From a virus: a DNA stretch of 47,675 bases. The position numbers and the translations under genes were made by a program. Under the pieces are notes generated by a model that saw only the letters and a list, made by a program, of their open reading frames with translations, made no database searches and had not been told where the DNA came from. Each line of letters begins with the position of its first letter. Position 1 is the first letter of the stretch. Below are positions 1-7,081 of the stretch, in pieces. The stretch lies in the IMG/VR virus record IMGVR_UViG_3300032285_003220, positions 1-47,675 of that record. The stretch is one strand, 5' to 3'.

Positions 1-2
1 CC

Positions 3-104
3 AATTTAGTATATACTGATGTTGCCGTGACTGGTGTCAATACAATCACTGTTACATTTGCAACACAAGATTCTGCCGTTTATCGCGTCGTTGTTACAGG
101 TTAA
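3..104 (+). CDS. C-terminus of a minor tail or fibre protein (partial)
   Basis: The frame is open from the window edge to a TAA at 102-104. It gives about 33 residues ending in YRVVVTG, a beta-rich, Thr/Val-rich tail typical of phage fibre or virion surface proteins. It lies 14 bases before the next fibre gene on the same strand. The 5' part is outside the window, so the family cannot be named. That it is coding is inferred from the open frame, its composition and the close spacing to a gene with a strong ribosome binding site. Confidence 0.55.
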   Translation, partial: NLVYTDVAVTGVNTITVTFATQDSAVYRVVVTG

Positions 105-118
105 AGTAAAGGAGCAGA

Positions 119-1360
119 ATGTCCGCTAAGTTTAAAAATGGTATAGATGTAAACTCACAGAAAATTACTTCTGTTGCAGATCCTGCTACTACAACCGATG
201 CTGCAACAAAAAAATACGTTGATACTCAGGATGCCCTTAATGCTAAATTAGCATCTGCTAATACTTTTACTGTTGCTCCTCAAACTGTTAATGTTGATAG
301 CGCTACCAATAAAGGAATTGTGATTAAAGCGGCTGCGTCTCAATCCGCCGCCCTTTTAGATGTTAGAAACAACGCTGATACAGCCACACTTGCATCAATT
401 AACAGCGACGGCTCTATTACTTGCGGAAACGTTATTGGCGGAACTATTAAAACAAATTTTGCGTTTGCATCAACTCTTGCTAATAAGGCTTATATTCAAA
501 TGACTTTGGATACTAACGGGGTTGGTATTGTACCAAACGGCGCAGCCAATAAAGGAATAGTTGTCAGAGGAACGGCTTCACAAACCGCGAATCTTCAAGA
601 ATGGCAAGATTCTACTCCTACGATACTTGCCAAAGTTGACCCTTCTGGTAACTTAACTGCCGCGTCTTTTGTTAAAACTAGTGGGACTTCTGCGCAGTTC
701 CTTAAAGCGGATGGATCGATTGATGATTTAAGTACCTCAACTACTGGCGGCGTTACTCCATCTTCGACTGCTGCTAATAAAATTGTTAGTGCGGGAACAA
801 CTCAATCAACGGTTGCGGTGTCATCAACAAACACTGTTACTGACCTGTACTCAGATTTCTTCAGTGTCAGCAAAAGCAGCGAATGCGCGACCATGCCTCG
901 CTTGATGATCAACCCCGGAACGCTCACGTTGACCACGGGGCAAGCCGTTGGTGTAATCGCTCGATGCACCGGCAAGCAAACAACTTTTACACAAGCCCGC
1001 TTTATGATTGACACAACGTCTGGCACAAATACGTTTCAGGTCACAGTGCACAACAGTGACGGCACACTCGTTACGAATGGTGCACAGAGTTCATCAAGCG
1101 TGACTGGTGGTGTCGTCACGACACTGACTTTCCCAAGCACGGGCGTCACGCTCACTGCGGGCGGCACGTACTACCTTGCCCTTTGGTTCTACACGGCAAG
1201 CGCTGGCACAGCGACAGCGAAAGGCATTGCGCTCAACAGAGTAGCTTTGGCTTCACCATCACCAGCGCTAACGAAAACTTACTCCGGTTGGACTGGTTCG
1301 GGCACGGCTTCGCTAACCACATCAGCAAGCAACATCCTGCCGTGGATTGAACTCATCTAA
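119..1360 (+). CDS. Tail fibre-like structural protein with grafted C-terminal domain
   Basis: 413 aa. The ATG follows AAAGGAG at 5 bases. The N-terminus holds the signature DPATTTDAATKKYVD (about residues 21-35), a motif of many phage tail-fibre proteins where the shaft starts. Residues 50-235 are Ala/Thr/Asn-rich with a repeated phrase (NKGIVIKAAASQSA near 64, NKGIVVRGTASQTA near 143), which suggests a repetitive trimeric shaft. From about residue 240 the base composition shifts to clearly GC-rich DNA and the protein becomes a compact beta-rich domain (LTLTTGQAVGVIARCTGKQ, then TLTAGGTYYLALWFYTA). That part is probably a receptor-binding or lectin-like head acquired separately. The fibre role comes from motif and composition; the target is unknown. 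Confidence 0.7.
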   Translation: MSAKFKNGIDVNSQKITSVADPATTTDAATKKYVDTQDALNAKLASANTFTVAPQTVNVDSATNKGIVIKAAASQSAALLDVRNNADTATLASINSDGSITCGNVIGGTIKTNFAFASTLANKAYIQMTLDTNGVGIVPNGAANKGIVVRGTASQTANLQEWQDSTPTILAKVDPSGNLTAASFVKTSGTSAQFLKADGSIDDLSTSTTGGVTPSSTAANKIVSAGTTQSTVAVSSTNTVTDLYSDFFSVSKSSECATMPRLMINPGTLTLTTGQAVGVIARCTGKQTTFTQARFMIDTTSGTNTFQVTVHNSDGTLVTNGAQSSSSVTGGVVTTLTFPSTGVTLTAGGTYYLALWFYTASAGTATAKGIALNRVALASPSPALTKTYSGWTGSGTASLTTSASNILPWIELI

Positions 1361-1423
1361 TGCAGCGCGACTCAAGCTGCAAGCACAAGCACGGGCGCAA
1401 CCGTTCACTTTGTCTTATTATAA
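838..1423 (+). other. GC-rich segment inside and past the fibre gene
   Basis: From about 838 the sequence becomes visibly richer in G and C and uses C/G-ending codons (ACG, GGC, CTC, AGC), while both flanks are AT-rich. The change continues past the TAA at 1358-1360 to about 1420. The same frame stays open for 20 further codons to a TAA at 1421-1423, giving SATQAASTSTGATVHFVLL. This looks like an imported 3' domain whose original end was cut by a stop codon, followed by a return to local composition. The borders are judged by eye. Confidence 0.55.
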
Positions 1424-1461
1424 CCTACTAAATAACCTAATACGAAAGAATAACTTATAGA

Positions 1462-1845
1462 ATGGCATTTATTGGCGCAAATACAAGTTCAAACTTTAAC
1501 GGTACCGCAACTTTTACCTCAGATTTTCTTAAAAGCGAAACTCACGATTATATTACGGGTTCTGTTTTTAGCTCTTCTGCTGGAAACTTTTATCTTGAAC
1601 AAAGTCCTGACGGAACCAATTGGGATCCAGCTACTAGCGGTGCCGTTTTAAACTTTACTGCAAATAATGTATCTGGTGGAACGCTACATGCGGCAATTGC
1701 AGTTTCCGCAAATATTTCAAGGCCTTTTATTGAGCAAATCGTTCTTCCTTATTGGCGCATTCGATTTGTTCGTAGTGCTGGTACTGGAACTCCAACATCT
1801 TTCCAGATTACTACTCGCACATCAGACTCTGGCGTTAAGTACTAG
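1462..1845 (+). CDS. Small beta-rich virion protein, function unknown
   Basis: 127 aa, between the fibre gene and the 1233-aa protein. I do not recognise the family. It is Ser/Thr/Asn-rich and aromatic, with phrases such as FYLEQSPDGTNWDP and PYWRIRFVRSAGTGTP. These resemble small beta-sandwich domains found on phage particles that describe noisy surface loops around a conserved core. It has no membrane segment or signal peptide. Codon use matches the AT-rich neighbours, not the GC-rich segment just upstream. A head or tail surface protein is most likely from position and composition; no enzymatic motif is visible. Confidence 0.6.
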   Translation: MAFIGANTSSNFNGTATFTSDFLKSETHDYITGSVFSSSAGNFYLEQSPDGTNWDPATSGAVLNFTANNVSGGTLHAAIAVSANISRPFIEQIVLPYWRIRFVRSAGTGTPTSFQITTRTSDSGVKY

Positions 1846-1853
1846 GATATCTC

Positions 1854-4800
1854 ATGGATCATAAAGGTCCTGAGCACCACTACGACGAAATTGAATCGCC
1901 TGAAAATGGGCGAACGGTTTTCTTTCAACAAGGCGAAATTCAACCTGAGACAGTTCAGGCTGAAGGTCAGGATCGTCCTTATCGCGGTCAACCTTCTGAT
2001 ATTAATTCAGAAATGACTGAGCGTAATACTCCCCTTGATGGAGCATCAGGTGATAGGGGTGGAAACCCCCTTGGCGAAGGCATTCTTGCCAATCTAAAAG
2101 ATAAAAAGCATATGGAAGAACTTGAAGAACTTGATGAGGCAACAGAGCCTGCCGGTCTTGGCGAAACTCATCCTGTAAAGGATAATCAATGGAAGCCCGG
2201 AGATAAGGGTGGTTCAATGGGCAGGGATGAAATGCTTGGTTCTGTTCGTAATAGCGGCGAGCATAGCTGGAGTGACCCCGGAGATGATAACAATCAAGAG
2301 CTTTGGGATCAGGTTGTTGAAGATTTTGAAAACGCTAAAGCTGAGCCTCATCAATCTACAAATAAGATTGCGGCAGCACCTTGGCTTGACGAAGAACCAG
2401 ATAATTTTCCTGTTGAGCAGCTAGGCTGGGATATTGTAGAGGTTGTAGAGCCTTCTAAGGAGCTTACAGAGGCCGTTAATAAATATTCTATGCCAATGCC
2501 TGAAGGTATTACAGATAATTTACATGAAGCTTTAATTGCCGTTAACGCTTGGGTGGAAAACCCAGAGGAAAATGGCAAACTTCGCCCTTATAAAGAGTAT
2601 TGGTCAGTCATTCGACCAAAAATTACACAAGGTAACGTTCGTATTGGAGTAGAAGACCCTCATATGGCAGATATTATTAATGACGTAGCTCGGACAAATA
2701 GCTTATCTGCTTTGGATAAAACTAGTAATTTAAATAAAATAGGCGAATGGACCGATTGGATTACACCCGCAGCGATTGCCGCTGGGACAATTTTAGCTCC
2801 AGAAATTGCCCTTCCTCTTGAAGGTGCTGCACTTGCCGAAGGCGCTGTTGCTGGTGGTACCGCTGCTGCCGAAGCAGCCGGAGTCGCTGGAGCAGAAACC
2901 TCTGGTGGAGGATTTTTAAGCGGCGTTGGTAATTTAATGAAAGGCGCTTTAGGTAAGAAAGATTTAACTAAAGAATTAGCAAAGAGCACAGGGAAAGAAA
3001 TTGTTAAAGATGTAACGGGATGGGGTAGTGGTCCGGGTGCGGCGCAACAACAGGCTGCGCCAGCAGTTCACGATCAATCGTATTATGCCAAAACTGCTTA
3101 CGTAAATTTGCGCAATCAAATATTAACGGCTATGCGTCAAAAAATAGCAGACCGTTATCGCTATATACCAGAGATTCATGATGTCATGACTCCAGCAGAA
3201 TTAGCAAAATCAAAACAAGAACGCAAAATCCCAGAATCTGAAATTGTTGAAAGACAAAAAAGAGACATTCAGCGCGCACAAGAAACCGGTTACGGAACCG
3301 GCGTATCTACTGGTCCAAATTGGAAAAGCACAGAGCCAACGGAAAGGCGTCAACCTCAAATTCCGGGAACCGGCACAACCGACGTACCCGGCAGGTTTAT
3401 GTTACCAAAATTAAAAATGCCAATAGATCCAACTACTGGCGAAGAAGTTGTTGGCGTAGATGGACCTATGAGTTGGGAAGTTGAAGGCTATGGTCAAGAG
3501 GAACCTCAACAACAAGTTCAGCAACCTCAACCACAACCACAAACGTCACCCACACCTCAAACGCCTCAGCAACCCCAAACTCCAACAGGAGGACAGGACA
3601 ACAGAGGTAAATGGCTTGGATATGGAATGGGCGCAATTCCCGGCGTATACAATTGGTTATTTAACAATCCAAATAAGGCGCTGCAAACTAAGCCATGGGA
3701 TCTACCAGTAAGAAATGAAGAATATTATGCTGGTCCTCGTCAATCTTCTTATGGAGATGAATACGAGCATCCATCTAGTATTACAAGAAGGATAGAGGAT
3801 CCTGAAAATATTGACCCTCATCAAAGATCAGATGAAAGTAATGACGATTGGGCTTATGACATGCTTGATGTTAATGAAATTGGATCAACTCATGACCCTC
3901 GCGGTAAAGATGATGCTAAAGAACGAATTAGGCGGCAGTTCGCTGCAAATGCAACAATGTCAGATTCTATTAAACAATTTATGGAATTCCTTCCCTTAAT
4001 TATGGAGTTCTTTTATTCAGAAGAGTCTGGTTTAGACCACCCTACTATTAAATTAATTCACGATAATTTAGAATCAGAACACCCCGGATACTTAGATCTT
4101 GCAACTGATGAAGATCAATACAAAATTTTAATAACGATTGATAATTATATGAATAAAAAAGAATCTGCCGCCACAGTAAGTCCACAATCGATGCAACAAA
4201 TTCCCACAATGGGAGTTAATGGTGTGTGTCCTAAATGCGGAAGCGATATGGGTCCGGATCAAGTTTGCCAGCAGTGTACTCCTGATACCGCCAAAGCGTT
4301 TTCTCCGGCAACTAGACCAAATATAACTTTAACACCAGAACTTAACATTACAGGAGCGCGTATGGCGTCAAATACACAGGGTCCTCATACCGATGAACAA
4401 CAGAATGCATTCATTGAGCATCTTCATGAAATGTTTGAAGCTGGAGAACTTGATGAAGAGCAAGTTGCTCAATTAGAAAGCATGATGTTTAACGAACCCT
4501 CTAATCCAGAAGTTACTAAAATTTGGTCAGAGATAGCAAATCAAGATGAACTTTTTGATGCTGCTCCTGAAGATATGGCACCTAGCCCACAAGAGCAAAT
4601 GCAAGGTATGGGCGCACCCGGTATGCCACCTGCACCCGGTGGAGACATGGGGATGGGTGGTCCTCCCGGTCCTGCTGGCCCTGCACCGGGCATTCCTGAT
4701 ATGAGCGCACCTACCCCTGCTGATCTTAACCCTGCTGGTCCCGGCGCAATGCCGCCTCCAATCATGTCTAGCGTAAGAAATGACATGCTTAAATCTATTC

Positions 4801-5555
4801 TTAAGCATGCTGCTGATTCTGCCGCTAGTACATGTCCTAAGTGCGATGGTCACACTACTGGTGTTGTAAATCAGTCTACTGGTGGATGCGAGTGCCGTTC
4901 ATGCGGTCATAAATGGGACGATAAAAATTTAATTCCTTCCGATGGTACTTCAACTGATACAAGCACAACTTCTAGCTTTTATCAGGCTTTAAATCTTGAT
5001 GAAGGCCCAACGGAAGTCATGCCCGGATCTGTTGATTCTTTTAGCGAGCCTGAAGAATTGGAAGAAGATGATTCTACTCATACTTGGGCAGATGATTCTG
5101 GTGAACCTCTTGAAGAAGGTAAAGAGTATGAAATTTATGCTCATAATTATGAAATTCCAGATGTTGGTCGCGTAGTTGAAGTTAAGCCCGATTCTATTGT
5201 TTATGAAATTGAATCTAATGGCGGGCTTCGTACCACAATTGAAATTGATCGCAAAGAAGCGGATCTTAATGGCTACCGTTTTGTTTCAACTGATTTTGGA
5301 TCAGAAGAGAATCCTGCTGGCATTGAAGAAAATATGGATTCTAAGAATGTTACCGCCCCCGGTCAAGATTCAGATCTTTCAACCCCTCATATTCAAATTG
5401 GTAGCTCGGTTAAAACTTCTGGACAGCATTACACCCCAATGCAGCAGCGCGAACTTATTGATGAGTATGGCGAAGCTCGCAACGCAGACAAACTTAATTT
5501 AGAAGGCACTCACTATGCCGATTCAGATCCCGATTATTTTCTTTTCGGTTGCTGA
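1854..5555 (+). CDS. Very large zinc-ribbon, Pro/Gln-rich head-region protein
   Basis: 1233 aa, starting 8 bases after the previous stop, with AGGA before the ATG. The N-terminal 180 residues are acidic and charged. About residues 300-345 form an Ala/Gly-rich hydrophobic stretch (ITPAAIAAGTILAPEIALPL) that could be membrane-active or a packed helix. A Pro/Gln linker lies near 550-580. Two zinc-ribbon-like clusters are visible: C792, C795, C805, C808 and C994, C997, C1012/C1014, C1017. A Met/Pro/Gly-rich tract lies near 910-965. It stands ahead of the protease and capsid genes, so a capsid-interior or portal-associated protein is the best guess. It is not a recognisable portal, and no catalytic motif was found. 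Confidence 0.6.
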   Translation: MDHKGPEHHYDEIESPENGRTVFFQQGEIQPETVQAEGQDRPYRGQPSDINSEMTERNTPLDGASGDRGGNPLGEGILANLKDKKHMEELEELDEATEPAGLGETHPVKDNQWKPGDKGGSMGRDEMLGSVRNSGEHSWSDPGDDNNQELWDQVVEDFENAKAEPHQSTNKIAAAPWLDEEPDNFPVEQLGWDIVEVVEPSKELTEAVNKYSMPMPEGITDNLHEALIAVNAWVENPEENGKLRPYKEYWSVIRPKITQGNVRIGVEDPHMADIINDVARTNSLSALDKTSNLNKIGEWTDWITPAAIAAGTILAPEIALPLEGAALAEGAVAGGTAAAEAAGVAGAETSGGGFLSGVGNLMKGALGKKDLTKELAKSTGKEIVKDVTGWGSGPGAAQQQAAPAVHDQSYYAKTAYVNLRNQILTAMRQKIADRYRYIPEIHDVMTPAELAKSKQERKIPESEIVERQKRDIQRAQETGYGTGVSTGPNWKSTEPTERRQPQIPGTGTTDVPGRFMLPKLKMPIDPTTGEEVVGVDGPMSWEVEGYGQEEPQQQVQQPQPQPQTSPTPQTPQQPQTPTGGQDNRGKWLGYGMGAIPGVYNWLFNNPNKALQTKPWDLPVRNEEYYAGPRQSSYGDEYEHPSSITRRIEDPENIDPHQRSDESNDDWAYDMLDVNEIGSTHDPRGKDDAKERIRRQFAANATMSDSIKQFMEFLPLIMEFFYSEESGLDHPTIKLIHDNLESEHPGYLDLATDEDQYKILITIDNYMNKKESAATVSPQSMQQIPTMGVNGVCPKCGSDMGPDQVCQQCTPDTAKAFSPATRPNITLTPELNITGARMASNTQGPHTDEQQNAFIEHLHEMFEAGELDEEQVAQLESMMFNEPSNPEVTKIWSEIANQDELFDAAPEDMAPSPQEQMQGMGAPGMPPAPGGDMGMGGPPGPAGPAPGIPDMSAPTPADLNPAGPGAMPPPIMSSVRNDMLKSILKHAADSAASTCPKCDGHTTGVVNQSTGGCECRSCGHKWDDKNLIPSDGTSTDTSTTSSFYQALNLDEGPTEVMPGSVDSFSEPEELEEDDSTHTWADDSGEPLEEGKEYEIYAHNYEIPDVGRVVEVKPDSIVYEIESNGGLRTTIEIDRKEADLNGYRFVSTDFGSEENPAGIEENMDSKNVTAPGQDSDLSTPHIQIGSSVKTSGQHYTPMQQRELIDEYGEARNADKLNLEGTHYADSDPDYFLFGC

Positions 5556-5587
5556 CTTTAAAACAACTTAAATCTAAAGGATAACAA

Positions 5588-6868
5588 GTGATGAATTATA
5601 CAACCCGTATCGTTAAGTCCGCTTCAGGACTCACTCAAAATGAGGCCCTTCTTTCGCTTCAAAATCATCGTCAGTTCCAGCCCGGAACTAAGATTGCTAG
5701 CATTCACAATCAGGGCGGTCATTGGGTTGCCAAGCTTCTTGTTCCTAAGACTTCAAACGAAGATGTAAAGCCTTGCGAGCATTGCGAGGATAAGGGTTGT
5801 CAGCATTGCAAGAAGACTGCCGCTGGCGCATTTGAAGATATTGATGAGTCGCCCGCCGATCTTCACGAAGAAAAGCATGAAATGGACGAATCTCCTCTTG
5901 AAGAAATTGAAGAGCATGAGCATGAGGATCATGAAGAAAAGCATGAACGCTCAGAGGATAAGAAGATTGCTGAACTTGAAAAGAAGATTGACCTTCTTCT
6001 TGACGCTCTTGGAATTAGTGAAAAGGGCGAGGATATGGATGAAATGCCAAAGGGTCCTTCTGCTGATCTTCCTGCTGCACCTGCACCTAAGGGTCCTAGT
6101 AAGTCAGATCCACTTCCTCCCGGATCTGGCGCAAAGCTTAAGCCCGGTGAGGTTCCTAACAAGCCCGGTATGACTCCTGTTGGCTCACCCGCATTTGCTT
6201 CAGTTAAGACTGCTAATTGCGAAGGCGAATGCGAAAAGGGTTCTTGCGAGCATTGCGACAGCAAGCGCGAAGCTAATGCTCCAATGACTCCAGCAACTCC
6301 TGCTACAGGTACTGCCTCAGGTCCAGTAGGCGCTCCTATGACCGGTCAAAGCTGCACCTGCCCTCCCGGTAGCCCATGCACTTGCGGCGCTTCAACAGGA
6401 TCGAATGCAATGGCTCCTGCATCACCTTCAGCTTCAGGCCCAGTAATGTCATTTACAGCTTCTAAGGCCGATCCTAGTCGTGACGTAAGCATTAGAATGG
6501 CTAAGGCTCAGCTTGAAAATACTTATCAAGGTTTTCGCGTAGCTCGCATTAAGCGCGATGGCAATGCCATTCATGCTCGGATGGAGCGCACAGCCGGTCC
6601 TCGCTGGGACGCTTTTAAAAATAAAGCAGAAAATGCTCTTGACCGTGGCGCACTTGGATTAATGACTGGCGAATGGACTCCAGATTCAGAAACACCGTAT
6701 TACCCCGGTCGTATGCGCAATGGTGAAATTACTCCCGAAACTCAAGTTAGAAACCCAAATTATGTTTGTCCAACTTGTAAACAAAAGGGAACGTGCAATT
6801 CTACATGTAGCAATGCAAATGCTAACAATGGCGATATTACTCCCGAATTAGCCGCTCTTCTACAATAA
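5588..6868 (+). CDS. Cys-rich acidic protein with duplicated small domain
   Basis: 426 aa; an ATG at 5591 is an equal alternative to the start at 5588. An N-terminal segment (about 17-54, ending GGHWVAKLLVPK) is echoed near residues 302-337 (MAKAQLENTYQGFRVARIKR), which suggests a duplicated helix-strand-strand unit. Four Cys clusters follow one another: C63/C66/C71/C74, then one with CEGECEKGSCEHC, one with CTCPPGSPCTC, and CPTCKQKGTCNSTC near the C-terminus. Between them are an acidic Glu/His-rich coiled coil (about 80-145) and Pro/Ala linkers. It shares Cys motifs and position with its two large neighbours, so it is probably part of the same head-assembly group. Its function is unknown. 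Confidence 0.6.
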   Translation: MMNYTTRIVKSASGLTQNEALLSLQNHRQFQPGTKIASIHNQGGHWVAKLLVPKTSNEDVKPCEHCEDKGCQHCKKTAAGAFEDIDESPADLHEEKHEMDESPLEEIEEHEHEDHEEKHERSEDKKIAELEKKIDLLLDALGISEKGEDMDEMPKGPSADLPAAPAPKGPSKSDPLPPGSGAKLKPGEVPNKPGMTPVGSPAFASVKTANCEGECEKGSCEHCDSKREANAPMTPATPATGTASGPVGAPMTGQSCTCPPGSPCTCGASTGSNAMAPASPSASGPVMSFTASKADPSRDVSIRMAKAQLENTYQGFRVARIKRDGNAIHARMERTAGPRWDAFKNKAENALDRGALGLMTGEWTPDSETPYYPGRMRNGEITPETQVRNPNYVCPTCKQKGTCNSTCSNANANNGDITPELAALLQ

Positions 6869-6881
6869 TTATTGTTAATTT

Positions 6882-7052
6882 ATGGCCGATGAAGAGTTAA
6901 TTATTAAAGAGTTTAATACTCTTCGGGGTCGGGTGCTTGGCCTTATTGAATCTTGGGGTCTTCCTGAGCGTCAAGAAAAAGGTTGCAAGGCTACCTTTAA
7001 GTCATTAACTTATGACGCAGAAAAGTCAATTCGGGACATTATAACTAAATAA
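6882..7052 (+). CDS. 56-aa acidic protein, unknown
   Basis: A short gene in the gap between the Cys-rich protein and the protease-like gene. The ATG is at 6882 and the TAA at 7050-7052. The protein begins MADEELIIKEFNTLRGRVLG and ends KSIRDIITK; it looks helical, with one Trp and one Cys. Upstream there is no strong ribosome binding site (ATTGTTAATTT), which lowers confidence. However, the frame fills the 213-base gap almost completely, has ordinary codon use and a soluble helical composition. A small head-assembly or regulatory protein is possible; I do not recognise it. Confidence 0.6.
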   Translation: MADEELIIKEFNTLRGRVLGLIESWGLPERQEKGCKATFKSLTYDAEKSIRDIITK

Positions 7053-7081
7053 TTTAGTTTATCCCACACTTAAGAGGCGAT

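Noticed and set aside
2660-2989. 109-aa minus-strand open frame
   Set aside because: It is the antisense of an Ala/Gly-rich stretch in the 1233-aa gene, which keeps the opposite frame open by composition.
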